DNA from: Diphasiastrum complanatum
Lineage: Eukaryota > Streptophyta > Lycopodiopsida > Lycopodiales > Lycopodiaceae
Length of the DNA stretch: 64,000 nucleotides
Reading direction: 5' to 3'
NCBI GenBank assembly: GCA_029204225.1
Contig: CM055093.1
Location: 23,789,912 to 23,853,911, forward strand
The notes under the pieces were generated by a model that was not told the DNA's origin, did no database searches, and saw only the letters and a program-made list of their open reading frames with translations. This document shows, piece by piece, positions 32,185-44,267 of the stretch (its first letter is position 1; each line of letters opens with the position of its first letter). The position numbers and the translations under genes are program-made.

Positions 32185-34953
32185 ATGGCTCAAAATGTGG
32201 ATCTTACCATGATAAGCTCAGGCAATAGTGACACTACATTCGATGATGTGCGGGCAAAGAACTTGTCTAGTGCTGAAAAGGATACTGAAAAATTTCCAGT
32301 TATGCTTCTATTCAGGGCCTTGCCTATAGCAAGTAAACTTAGAAATTTGGTTGAGGGTTGTGGAGAACCAGTTCATGTTGAATAAATGCCAGACGTATAC
32401 AATGGTGACATGATGTTTGAGCTTCCATCAACTAGTATATTTCCAATGGCTGGCATGCAAAGGATTCATGACTGTCATCATTGGATACGTTATGCAACCT
32501 CAACAATGCAAGGCTTTCCTGGTGTTGTTATCATGCGGGGGTTCTTTTCAATGTGTGAACAACCACTGCTCTTATTTCATGTCTTTTTGAGAAAGAAATA
32601 CAACACAGTTTCAAGGGTCGTTGATGCCTAGATGTCCAATTGGATTGGTTCCAAAGAGAGTTGGTAGTATGCATTGTGGACATTGTGATTTTCCTCCAAG
32701 CTATCTTAAACATTGCCTAGCCAAAATGTATCATTGTATTCTTATAGATACGAGGTACACAAGAATGGCAATATATTGTCATTAGCATAATCACGATTTT
32801 GGAGTTGGGCTCTTTGGACAATTATAACATGGAGGCCATGGTCTCTGGGAAAGACACCATACATCTTTCGGATCGTCCAAAAGTAATTCAAAAAAAAATT
32901 GCAAAAGAATTGATCTCCAGCCACTTGGTATCGCTAACGCCACAGACATCTCACATTGTTCTAGAGAAATTGGATGAACTCCTTTTAATAAAGGAACCAG
33001 CTACAAACAATTGAAGGTGAGGTATTTTCAATTATTTTAGTTACAAATATACCATATAAAGAATGCTTGTTCAATACTAACTAAAGCTCTGACTACATTG
33101 GCAAGCTGAAAAAATGGATCACTATGGCACAGAAAGAGCTTCATCTTGTGGATTTATCACATGACATTACAGCCTTGTTGTACCTGAAAGAACATTGTGC
33201 ATATGAATACTTTCATGGTTCATTGTTTCCTGGTCAGTTGCACAACATCAAAGATAGATGTCACATGTTCAAAATGTCGACAACGGGTCCAGCTTCTGGT
33301 GTTGGTCTTGTGCACGCAACCAAGAAGTGACCTTGAAAAGGCATGAGGTTGTTTCAATCACATGCACAAAGTAAAAGATTGGGTGACAATGGCAGCGCAT
33401 GTCTATGACATACAGTTTGTCCAATCTTATGTTGCCATATTTTTCAATACTAAGTATAAACTAAATATGGTTATTATTTTCTAACTGACTGACACCTCTC
33501 TAGGAACCAATAAGTCATCAACTATCCTATCCATTATACTAAAATATACTTATTCTTTACACTTGGCAATCTATCTTTGACATGATGTTTCTTTTTAGTC
33601 ATGACAGATGATGGATGACAAGGAAGCAACCATGTTACCAACAACAAACTTGTCTGAGATTGTTCATAGCATCTGGCAACGAGTGGATGGTTATGCGACT
33701 AAGGTGGCTTTGTATGGGGCAGTAGTTGGTGACCTTGCTAACATTGTCTTGCAAAGTGCACGGAAAAAATCTTTTTTCAAAGGTCAGTACATGGGCAAAG
33801 GTCCAACATTTCATAATCTTCTCGAGCGTGTGACGACGCTCTTCAATAACATGTGCTTCTTTCTCGGAAACAGTGAACCATTTCATGGATCAGCTTAATG
33901 TAATGCGGCAAACCAGCGACGTGAACACACCAAAAGAAACCGTCAGGATAAAACATCCAGTGCAAGAATGGAATATTGAGAGCGATATTGTCTCTCATCG
34001 TCTAAACATAGAGTATGTACAAAAGACAAAAGAGACAAGATTTTGTTCTCAGAATACTAGTTGTGACATAAGTCAAATGCACTATACTAGCAGTGCAGCC
34101 AATAATGCAAGCATCCAATCTAGTGATTGTGTCTTGGAGCAGAGTTCAAATGATAACTGGTGGGGAATCCGATCTATCAAAAGTGAAAACCAATACATAT
34201 GCATGGGTGCTGAGTCCGTCAGAAGAGGGCTTTGCAAAAAGCCAATATAGTCTCGTATAGCATCGAGTTTCTTTGGAAGAAGAAAACACGATCAGGGAGA
34301 AAAATCAATTCATGTGGTTTTGTCCAAATAATGTGACATGCACAACAAATCCCTTTATGATCATATTTCTCACAAAACTATCAGAAATCTAGTATGTGCA
34401 ATAGAAAACTAATTTGTCACAATCCGAGATGGATGAGTTGAACAAAGATGGATATATGTTGGAGACAAACACGCTGACCAAATCTATGAAAGGAGTTGGT
34501 TCAAATGTAAATGTAGCACAACAGTCTCGTGGCAAATAGCCTATTACAACTCATCCAAATGATCCTGTCTCAAATCGACAAGATATGAGACATAGAGCTG
34601 ATATATCCAAGGAGGCAAATGAGCGGATGGACAGAGCTCTAAGCTTGAACGGCCATCTGAAAAAAGCTACCAGCCTTTTCTTGGAGCACAAAGAGATCTA
34701 TACTATGGAAAGCTTTAAGTCCTTTCAAACAGGCAGCTTGCATGTAGTCACAATTGCAAGAGAACTAGCATGCACATGTGAAGATTTCCACAAAATTATG
34801 GCTATGCAAAAATTTGTCACATGCAAACATATGTACTTCGTCTACTTGGTGGTGAAGGGTCTTGATGCTATCAACATGTTCATACACCAACCAATTATCA
34901 GCTATGAAGAGCTATTTCATATTTTTGCTCTACCATGTAGGGGTCTAAAGTAG
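32185..34953 (+). pseudogene. SWIM zinc-finger (Mutator-transposase-like) gene, broken copy 2
   Basis: Same start (MAQNVDLTMISS) as copy 1. This copy keeps the complete SWIM finger near 34760-34860: CTCEDFHKIMAMQKFVTCKH, a CxC...CxH arrangement, preceded by a helical stretch LNGHLKKATSLFLEHKEIYT. A middle domain at 33608-33898 (EATMLPTTNLSEIVHSIWQR) is open here but has stops in copy 1. Its own defects are a TAA at 32383-32385 (GAA in copy 1), stops at about 32631 and 33014, and a ~465-base deletion at about 33508 that fuses an intron end to a later intron. Each copy has decayed in different places. SWIM fingers are typical of Mutator-like transposases and FAR1-type derivatives; the introns would be unusual for an active transposon. 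Confidence 0.6.
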
Positions 34954-35619
34954 ATGTAGGAGTCTTTACATTCCTATGTTGAGATGGTGTCAATTTCCAT
35001 AGACATCATATCCTATGACTAGATACACTATCGAATATTGGAGTTTCGCTTTTACTTTTTACATGAGTCTAAAGTAGATGTAGGAATCTTTACGTGTAAG
35101 TGTGAGAATTGGTGTTTATTTTGTTGCACAAACATTGAATCCAACGACTAGATACATTTTTGGTTATTGGAGTCTTACTAAAGCTTTTGTACTTCTTGAC
35201 ATTACGAGTTCCATTTTAGACGATGTTTTGCAACATCTGATATTTGCCTTGCATAGTACCTTCAGAGCACATCAATCAATACAAAATACATCTCGCTTGG
35301 AAAACCCAACTCAACGAGTAAGTTTAGTAATGAAGAATGTCATATGAGCACTACTATGAACTTTGTAAAAGATACTACTATCACATGGGTTTTCTCCAAA
35401 ATACATTTGAGCAGTATCTCGATTATTGATCCATTATTAGCATGGATGGATATCTGACTTGACTAGGCCCTTGTATGTAAGCTAGTTTGGGTAAAAAAAC
35501 TATTAACAACTGCAGAATATCAACCTATAATGACATTGTATGCAAAAAAAAATTGTAAGAAATTTAAACGTGGGTGAATTGTCATAGTGCTGCGACCATA
35601 CACGTTTTGTGCAAATCTC
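34954..35619. other. Region downstream of SWIM-type gene copy 2
   Basis: Counterpart of 17982-18639. No gene seen. It has an extra 9 bases (CTTGGAAAACCCA region, about 35297-35309) relative to copy 1. Confidence 0.4.
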
Positions 35620-36768
35620 AATATTGTACGATACCGACCCTATGTACAAATGCCGACTCTATGCAAGATACCGGATTGATACCCAAAATTAGAATCATTC
35701 GATACCTAAAATCAAAATTTTTCGATACGGGAACAACTCAAAAAATTCAAAAAAATTTGATACTCAAAATCAGAATTTTTCTATACGGGATCGACTCAAA
35801 AAATTCGTAAATATTGAATACCCGGAATTTTTGAAAATTTTCAATACCCAAATTTTTTTGAAAGTTTTTCGATTCCCATAATTCAGAATTTTTCGATATC
35901 CGAATAAAAAATTTTCAATATTTAAAATCTCTAAGAATGGATACACAATATAAAGGATGAAAATACTAGCTATCCCACTATCTAGGGACCTGATAATGAT
36001 CAACAAATGAATTCTCAACAAGATGCTATTTGAACTTGAGCTCCAGCAATTCTATTGTAAAAGATACAAATTGAAACTAGAATGCTTGGTGTAGAAAAAT
36101 GGCCCAAATTGACTCCTCCTTGATCTAAACTTCACAAGGCTTATAAAGATCTAATCAACCTGAGAAAAGATGATATAATTGCACATAAATGTTGATCTAA
36201 ATCACTCTTATAAGATGATAACTTGAGATACCCAAACTCAGAATTTATCGATACGAGATTGACTTGAAAAATTCGAAAAACTTTGATACTCAGAATCTAA
36301 ATTTTTCGATATCCAAAATTAAGATTCTTCAATACGGGATCGACTCAAAAGATTCAAAATATTTTAAAATCCAAAATAAGAATGTTTCCAAACACAAAAT
36401 TAGAATTTTTTTATACATGATCGACTTGAAAAATTTGTGAATTTTCTATATACCGAATTTTTGAAAATTTTTAATACTCAGAGTTTTTCGAAAATTTTCG
36501 GTACCTAAAATTTTTCAAAATTTTTTTGATATCCAGAATTAGAATTTTTCTATACGGGATCGACTAAAAAATTGGTAAATTTTCGATATTTCAAATTTTT
36601 GAAAATCTGAGATATTTGTGAGTCTTTCGAAAATTTTTGATACCCAAAAAAATTTGTAAAATTTTCGATACCCAAAATTTTTCAGAACTTTTTCGATACT
36701 CAAAATCAGAATTTTTCGATACGGGATCGACCCAAAAAATTCGAAAAAATTTTCTATTCAAAATTAAA
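35620..36768. repeat. AT-rich GATACCC satellite, copy 2, with the 290-bp block
   Basis: Copy of 18640-19775 with different unit gains and losses; the 290-bp copia-leader block sits at about 35938-36230. At 36768 the satellite stops and the AT-rich module begins, so the ~830 bases at 19776-20611 are missing here. Confidence 0.85.
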
Positions 36769-36772
36769 AAAA

Positions 36773-39130
36773 GTGAATGCAAGCTCTTAACAAATAGTTT
36801 TGAAAAATACACTATAATCAATTACAAGATAATGAAATTTCTATCACCTTATGTGGATGTTGACTAGGTTTCATTTTGTATTTATTTTGTGAGTTGAAAT
36901 TGGAAATTGACATGAAATTAGGAGAGAAAGAAGATAATATAGAAAATGCAATGTTACAAGATGCTAAACAAGCAAAAACATAGAAAATAGAAACAATATT
37001 ATTCTCGTGAGTAGTTATAGATGGAAGAAAATAAAATCTTATCTTGATTATAGAGTTTTTGATTTTTTTTATGGAGGGAACATGAGTATCTCTCACATAT
37101 TATGAGAAAAGAATTTTTTTTTTTTTATGAGTAGATAGAAAAATAAAATCTTATTTGGATTTTAGCTTGCATTACGAAAACAGAAAACCAAGTACAAAAC
37201 AAGTCAAATGAACAATTTTTTTTTTTTTAACAATTGCATTTTGAAGCCTTTCCAACCTTCAAACTAATGTCAACCCACCAAAAAAGTGAAATTCTCATAT
37301 AAGAATTGAAAGATGTTTGAGTTGATCTCCTACTTGAGAAAAAAAAATTCAGAATCCAAATTTCTTGGTATTATTTGTTCTCTAAACATGAAAAAATCAA
37401 GATTTAGATTCTCGTCTAAGATATTGAATGTTATACTTCTATGCATGAGAAGTTATTTAGAACTACAAGTGAACTAAATTAATGAATCAGATAATTTGAG
37501 ATTGAAAAAAAAAAATTAGTATGTTTTGTAAAATTTTACTTTTACAAAATAAAATATACACAAATATGCATTTCAAAGAAATAATTTGCTCCAACCAATT
37601 TGCTCAAATAGTCTTGATATTGTTTCTCAAATATGAATAAATTTCTAAAGAGTATTAAGAGTAATAATAATTGAATGCAAGGTCTTAACAATTATATAAT
37701 AGCTACAAAATAAAAAAAATTCTCTCACCTTCTATGGATATGACTGGTTTTCATTTTACATTTCTTTAGTGAGTTAAAATCAAAAATTGAAATAAAAACA
37801 AGATTAATGAAGACAATCTAGAAAAGGCAATGTTACAAGATGCTAAATAAGCAAGATGAGACAAAATAGAAAATACATTATTCTCATGAGTAGTTATAGA
37901 TGGATTATAAGCTTTCGGTTTTGCTAATGGAGGGAATGGGAGCATCTAACACATTATGAGAAAAAAATTAAAAAAAAAAAAAAGATTTCTTTATATGAGT
38001 AGATGGACAAAGAATATCTTATTTAGATTTTAAGCTTTTTGGCTTATGTCAATGGAGAGAAATGAGAGCATCTAACACAATACGAAAAAAAATATATATA
38101 AAATGTTTAGTTATAGATGGATAAAATAAATCTTATTTGAATTACAAACTTCTTGGTTTATGCAAATCGAGGAGATGCGAGCATCTATCACATTACGAGA
38201 AAAAACAAAAACCAAGTACAAAACAAGTAAAATACGCAAGTTGTTCAATTGATTTATTTTTCTATTTTTCACAATTGCATTTTGAAGCCTTTCCAACTTT
38301 TAAACTAATGATCTCATGTCAACCCTAAAAAAAAAAAATTCTCATAAGAAATTTTTACTTGAAAGATGTTTGAAGTGATCCCCTACTTGAGAAAAGAAAA
38401 TTCAAAATCTAAATTTCTTTGTATTCTAGAAATCAAATTTTAGATTCTCGTCCAAGAGATTGGATGTTACACTTGTATTTATGAGAAAAACTACAAGCAA
38501 ACTAGATTAATGAATAATAACTTCAAATTGAAAAAAAAAAAAAAAAAAAAAAAAAAACTTTGAAAGGCTTTTGAGAATTTTACTCTTACAAAAGAAAGGA
38601 TACATAAACATGCATTTCAAAAGATGATTTGCTCCAGCCAATTTGCCCAAATAGTCTTGATATTGTTCTTCAAATATGGATAAATTCTTAAAGAATATTG
38701 AGAGTGATGATAAGTGATCGTAACAAATAGTTTAGAAAAATAAAATTAATAGTTACAAAATGAAGAAGTTTCTCTCACCTTCTATGGATGTTGACTAGTT
38801 TTCATTTTATCTTTAATAGAGTAACTACTATTAGTGAATGGTTGTTTCAATAGTATGTAACTACTACATAAAGAATCCTAATAGGATAATGTGTTTAGAC
38901 ACTCCCATCCCCACCATTGCTAGAAACCAAAAAGCATATAATTGAAATAAGATTTCTTTTGTAAATCTATAACCACTCATAAAAATTTTATGTTTTTTTG
39001 TTTTCTTCTTAATGTGTTAGATGCTCTCGTCCCTCCATAAGCTAGAAAGCATATAATCCAAATACGTTTTGTTTGTCTATAATTACTCATGAAAATAGTA
39101 TCTAGTTTTTTTTCTCCTTGTAATGTATAC
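36773..39130. repeat. AT-rich dispersed repeat, second block with inverted segments
   Basis: Bases 36773-37075 match 20612-20905 directly. From about 37080 to 38200 the sequence is the reverse complement of about 20980-22320. Bases 38290-38810 match 22790-23280 directly, and 38830-39100 are the reverse complement of about 23590-23840. Tandem ~118-bp units are visible at 37870-38210. The patchwork of orientations points to repeated inversion or template switching within this family. No gene. Confidence 0.75.
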
Positions 39131-39139
39131 ATGCTTCCA

Positions 39140-40180
39140 TTCAACACCGTTTGTGTTGTGGTGTGTAAGTTGCAGTCCTTTTGTGAATGATGCCACGATC
39201 ATTGCAGAAGTCAGTGAAGCGATTCGAGATGTGTTCGCCATCTCGATCTGTTTTGATCTACTTCACTTTGTTGCTAGTGCATCTCTCTACCCAATTCACA
39301 TACTCTGTGAATTTATCAAGTGCTTCTGATTTATTCTGAATGAAATACACTCTGGCGAATTTACTATAACCATCAATGAAGGTTATGTAGTATTTCAAGC
39401 CTCCTACTGAGATCACATTGAAAGGCCCACAGATGTTAGAATGCACTAATTCCAGAATCTTGGTCGTTTTGTAGGAGTCTTTAACAAATGGAGTGTGAGA
39501 CATTTTACCCTTCAGACATGCATCACAGGTGGTCAAATTGTTCACATTCGAGATGTTGACCCCTATTATTGCTCCATGATGGCTTGCTGCTGCACACACA
39601 TCTTCACAAATGTAGGCGGTTGAACAATTTCTGTTCGATCTCTCTTCGTCCATTTTCGAGCTCTCAGGCTCCTCATCATAGGACGAACTGTTGTTGTTCT
39701 CCTGTCTATTCTGTGCTGATTTGTTCCTCGGATTCAGGCGACAATTCATGGTTGTATAACCTTTATTGTGGCAGTGAATACACTCAGGTTTTGGATTGAA
39801 CCAACATGTATCGACTGTGTGCTCATCCCGTCTGCACATCACACAAGTCTTCTTTTCTCCACCTTATTGTTTCAACCTCCCTTTGCTCTTTCATTTGCCT
39901 TTGATGATCCCCTCTGCTTGCTGATCACGATCATGCCTTTGATTCGACTCCCTCTTAGGCTTGAATTGTTTTTTGGTCTTTTCTTTGTGTCGTAGAGGCC
40001 TTGGTCAAAACCATCCTTGTGATCAAAGTGTTGTCTAGTCTCGACTTCCTCTCGAATATCGACAATTGTCTTTTCAAGGGTCATTGTAGGATCTTTCACG
40101 AGCAGGGTTCTGGTTGTCTGGAAATCCTTCAAAGAGTAGTCAGACTCTGCTGATCTACGTTAACAAAATTAATGCAGCAT
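39140..40180 (-). pseudogene. Ty1/copia gag-integrase remnant (family 3), shorter copy
   Basis: Minus-strand relative of 5430-6720. It keeps the knuckle-like CIHCHNKGYTTMNC (Tyr where His is expected, about 39750-39790), CDACLKGKMSHTPFV, and KYYITFIDGYSKFARVYFIQ with the adjoining NKSEALDKF that the 5.5-kb copy lost. An internal deletion removes about 460 bases corresponding to 5800-6258, so ICEDVCAA is fused to ASHHGAIIG. It joins the AT-rich repeat at about 39140 and copia family 1 flanking sequence at about 40180. Confidence 0.85.
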
Positions 40181-40181
40181 T

Positions 40182-40319
40182 CAGTCGAGATCGGACTAAA
40201 ATGCTTCGGTCAAGATCTGACTGAAATCTTTTAGCTGAAATTTAACTGAAATGCTTTAGTCGAGATCGGACTGAAATGCTACGGTCGAGATGAGACTGAA
40301 AGCCTTTAGTTAAGATCTA
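40182..40319 (-). repeat. 25-bp minisatellite, third (inverted) copy
   Basis: Five to six units (minus strand ATTTCAGTCCGATCTCGACT type) directly beyond the copia family 1 LTR end, as at 12750 and 28760. This is the same LTR-minisatellite boundary in inverted orientation. Confidence 0.85.
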
Positions 40320-41563
40320 TGCTGGGTGAAAGAGGGTGTGTGAGTGTGAGTGTGAAAAACTAAAATAGCTCGAAAAAAAATGAACACAAAAAGAAGCGAA
40401 CTCGAAACTCATACGAGAAACGACTCAAACAAAAAGTGTTCATGCGCGGCGGAATAAGCTACATTACTCTTTCCCTAAGCATGACTACACCTATCAGAAA
40501 TAAACGGAACGTTAGTGATAGAAATCACGGTTGATCGGATTAAGTAGCCAAACATTAAGCAACAAAACATCAGAAAGATAATTTGTCGTAAACAGCTAGA
40601 CAAGTTATTAGCCGCGAATGATTTGCGAAGAGCTAGACTGAACTCGACTGATAATCAGTCGTAAATTAGTCGTGAAAGGCAAGACTAAATATTAGTCATG
40701 AACAACTAGACTAATAATAATTCGCTAGGAAGATATTACCAGCTTGAACAATAAGAGAGTCAGACCGAATGTAGAAAATCATAGCAATATTGACAAAATC
40801 TAAACGTAGAACAAAATAAAGTTGTTATCAGATTAAGTATAACAAAATATATAGGTCAATAATGTTGCTGAACACAAGACAATAGGCGGACAAAAGCACG
40901 TGCTCTACAAAGCTAATCCAATCTATAAAAGGAATGAACTTATTATTGACAATACAAAGAATTGATGCACGAGGGCATCTACTTTGTCTATATCTGATAA
41001 GCTTCTGATGCTATTATTCTCGTTGCTTGTTTCTCTCTCATGTATAGAATACGCAAATGGTATTCAATATATATATATACACAATTTTACAGGTGTGCAG
41101 ATGAAGAAAGTACAAAGTGGATGTGCTGTCTCTAGGAGATCGTGGGTGGTTGTTGTCATTGTCAAATTTGTTAGCACAGTTGCATGAGATGAGCATGAAA
41201 AGGTTGCAACGTCGGCCTTTGCTAAAATGGACATTGGTGAAGATGCAAAAAATGCAACACTCTGACAAATGCCTTAGGATTTGATTTACAGGGTGCCTTC
41301 GCTTTTCCTAGGGCACCTTTGGCATTTTGTAAGGCAGTATCGTCTTTTTCGCCTGTCACAAGTCATGTGTAAAAACATAGTGTCGCATTTTTTGCCTTTT
41401 TCGCATGTGGAAATTTACTTGTATTTATGCAGATAGTCACATTTTTCGCCTGTCTTATTTTAGATGTAAATATGCAGACTGTGCGACAACATGAGTAAAA
41501 ATGTAGCATGAATGGAGACAGATTAAAATAGGATTTAGGAGAGTAGAGGAGATAAATCCAACA
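40320..41563 (-). repeat. Complete 3' LTR of copia family 1 (inverted)
   Basis: Minus-strand ends TGTTGG (at 41563) and CCCAGCA (at 40320), about 1244 bases, matching the 5' LTR 8525-9744 throughout. The TATA-like TATATATATA is at about 41069-41079. One base at the 3' inverted end has changed (CCAACA to CCAGCA). Confidence 0.9.
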
Positions 41564-41572
41564 CACACACCA

Positions 41573-41591
41573 TCCCCCCCCCCCTTCCCCC
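41573..41591 (-). other. Polypurine tract of copia family 1
   Basis: Minus strand reads GGGGGAAGGGGGGGGGGGA between the RNase H stop and the LTR start, separated from the LTR by a GT-rich run. A purine tract immediately upstream of the 3' LTR is the plus-strand primer of LTR retrotransposons. Confidence 0.85.
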
Positions 41592-43995
41592 TTAATCTAG
41601 ATCTGTGAATGCCTTGATCTTCAAACTAAGCAATGCACAAAATTTGTTGTGTGCATTAACACTTATTGTCTTCGTGAATATATCTGCAACCATGTCTTGC
41701 GTTCTGTAGTACGTTAAGCCCACCTCCTTGTTGAGAACCTTGCCCTTGATGTAGTGATATCTGATTTCAATGTGCTTACACCTAGAGTGAAATCTAGGGT
41801 TGGTCGATAAGGCAATAGCACTCTGATTATCACAGAATAAAATTGTGTGGTTGTACTGACACAAATTAATGTTTGACAATAAATTTTTCAACCAAAACGC
41901 TTGTTTAATAGATTGAGAAACAGCAATGTATTCTGCTTCTGTAGAAGAAAGAGCGATAGAGGTTTGCTTACAACTGTTCCATAAGATAGGACCATCGTTG
42001 AAAAAGAATGTAAATTCAGATGTGGACTTACGATTGTCTAAATCTCCTCCCTAGCTTGCATCAAAATATCCATGAGCTGATGAAGATTGTCATTGTTGAC
42101 ATCTCCATAGCAGATGCACTGGTCCATGGTAGTTCGAATATATCTCATGACTCTTATGAGAGCCTTCCAATGGGTAATGTCAGGATTAGCCATATATTGG
42201 TTGAGTGAGCTTACTGCAAAAGAGATATCAGGTTTTGTACAGACCATTGCATACATGAGAGATCCAAGTATCGATCGATAAGGATACTCTCTCATCTTCT
42301 CCTCTTCCTACTTGGTTTGGGGACATTGGTCCTTCGACAAATGCAGGCCTGGATCCATCAGTAAGTGAGCTAACTTACAATTCATTAGATTGTATCTGTT
42401 AAGAACATTGTGAAGATACCTTTGTTGAGTGATGTAGATCAGTCGTCTCGCTCTGTCTCTATGGATCTGAATGCCTAGACAAAAGTGAGCTTCATCCAGA
42501 TCAATCATGTCGAACTCTGAAAACAAAAACATCTACTTAGAATCCTTAACCGAATTGGTATTGTTGTTGAAAAGCAATGTATCATCCATGTATAAGGTGA
42601 TGATAATGAAGGATTGTTGCACTGACTTGGAATAGACGTTGCAATCAGCAGTGGTTGGTTGGAATCCTTGTTCAATGAGGAATGTGTTGATCCTTTGAAA
42701 CCAAGCTCTGGCAGACTATTTCAAGCCGTAAAGTGCGTTGTGGAGTTTACAGACATGAATCTTCATACCTTCCAAAATGTATCCTTTGAACTGGATCATG
42801 TAGATGTCTTCTTGTATAACTCCATTCAGATAAGTTATTTGTACATCAAGTTGATGTACTTCGAGGTCGACAACTGCAGCATAAGATAGCAAGGCTCAGA
42901 TGACTACTGGACTAAAAGTCTCACTATAGTCGACGTTGGGAATCTGAGTGAATCCTCGTGCTACCAGTCTTGTCTTCATTCGATCAATTGCTCCATTGAC
43001 ATTGTATTTGATCTTAAAGATCCATTTGTAATCAATGATATTGTAGCCAATAGGAGTTTCGACTAGTGACCACGTCTGGTTCTTGATCAGAGAGGAATAC
43101 TCTCTGTCCATAGCTTCTCTCCGGAGATCAGAGTCTAGTTGCCTGAGTGCCTCTTCGATTGTCGTTGATTCTTGTATCAAGAGACATGCAGACTCAGGAG
43201 TATACTTTGTGGGCAGTGTGTGCACTCGGCTTGATCTTATGGGAGGATTCGACTGATGAACCACTCCTAGGACTTGTTGCTGGGTAGCAGCAACGTCTTC
43301 GTCTGATTTGTTGTGAAAAAGTGGGTCGACAATGGACACGCTTGAGCCAGAAGCTCGAACAGTTGTGTATGTGGCAGGTGATGAAGGTTCTCTTGGAGCA
43401 ATATCCTTGTCTTTAATGTCGACGAACTGTTCCTCGATAAAGACTGTATCCCGGTTGTACAAGATTTGTTGGGTATCAAGATCATACAACTTGTATGTAT
43501 TATCAGATGAAGTATATCAAATCAGGATGGTCTTGAGACCTTGGAAGTCCAATTTATTCCTTGTGTCTTTTGGGATCTGAGCGTAAGCAACGCATCCGAA
43601 CACTTGTTTTTCACAGAAGGCTTAGAGCCTGTCCACACCTCATGGGGTGTCTTGCCTGAGAGGGCCTTGGTCGAACATCTATTCTGGACGTAAGCTGCAA
43701 TGGAGATAGCTTCAACTTAGAATCTCTTGGGCAGCGATGCATGCGCTAGCATACATTTGGTTGATTCAACCAGGGTATGGTTCTTCCTCTCGGGTAAGTT
43801 ATTAGACTGAGGACTATAAGGAGTGATGAATTGCTGCTCAATGGCATGGATTTGGCAGTACTCCTTAAACTCGGTAGAGATATATTCTCCACCATTGTCT
43901 GATCTTAGAGCCTTAATCGTCCTTTCTAGTCTCCTGTTCTAAAGCTAAATTTGGAGGCTATTGTTCATTTTTTAAATCTGGTTTCTAGGAGATCT
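41592..43995 (-). pseudogene. Copia family 1 integrase end, reverse transcriptase and RNase H (broken)
   Basis: Domains in order from the right: integrase RSDNGGEYISTEFKEYC and PERKNHTLVEST (about 43790-43900); RT N-terminus MKTRLVARGFTQIPNVDYSE (about 42915-42975); LYMDDTLLF at about 42575-42600, the catalytic box, with Met where the other copy has Val; FCLGIQIHRDRARRLIYITQ; SILGSLMYAMVCTKPDIS (about 42230-42280); and RNase H FCDNQSAIALSTNPRFHSRC with YHYIKGKVLNKEVGL and ADIFTK (41600-41830). Stops at about 43489, 42893, 42535, 42300 and 41893 kill it. Confidence 0.88.
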
Positions 43996-44038
43996 TGGAG
44001 CTTCTCTTTTGAGAGCTTTCTTGATGGAAAGAGTGGTT

Positions 44039-44255
44039 CATGTGCCTAAAATCACATGAGCGGTTTGATCATGCTCTAGCAATAGGCCCTATCTTGTGAA
44101 TGATCTTCAATCATTAATAATGATACCTTATTTTGTCTATTTTGGTAAAAGTTTGCTACATTCATCTATTTTCTTGATTTCTTGCATTTCCATTGTGATT
44201 TGATGTTCATGAATGGATTAGATGTTTAAATTCTAAGGCTGACACATGACAATTT
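44039..44255 (+). repeat. Possible LTR end upstream of a primer site
   Basis: The stretch starts TGTGCCTAAAATCAC and ends GACACATGACA just before ATTTTGGTATCAGAGC. A TG...CA segment ending next to a primer site is what a short LTR looks like, but the left boundary is a guess and no second copy is in the window. Confidence 0.35.
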
Positions 44256-44267
44256 TGGTATCAGAGC
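44256..44267 (+). other. Retroelement primer-binding site (initiator tRNA-Met)
   Basis: TGGTATCAGAGC is a perfect match to the common plant primer site. The sequence after it (44270-44820) is AT-rich and non-coding, like a long retrotransposon leader, but no gag is recognisable. Confidence 0.65.

Larger units (their letters stand above)
27931..36768 (+). repeat. Segmental duplication B, copy 2
   Basis: Copy of 11921-19775 in the same orientation and order: copia RT end, truncated LTR, minisatellite, spacer, SWIM-type gene, satellite. The offset is 16010 at the left and about 16972 at the end of the SWIM gene. The main differences are the solo LTR at 29933-30766, an extra ~440 bases at 30795-31234 missing from copy 1, and a ~465-base deletion in the SWIM gene at about 33508. 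Beyond 36768 it jumps to sequence matching 20612-20905. Confidence 0.95.
40320..43995 (-). mobile_element. Ty1/copia family 1, 3' half with complete 3' LTR (inverted)
   Basis: On the minus strand this is the 3' half of the same family as 8525-12743: integrase end, reverse transcriptase, RNase H, polypurine tract and 3' LTR (41563 down to 40320). It keeps just the parts the plus-strand copy lost. Gag and protease are absent; the left end (about 43995) runs into unrelated sequence. Confidence 0.9.
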
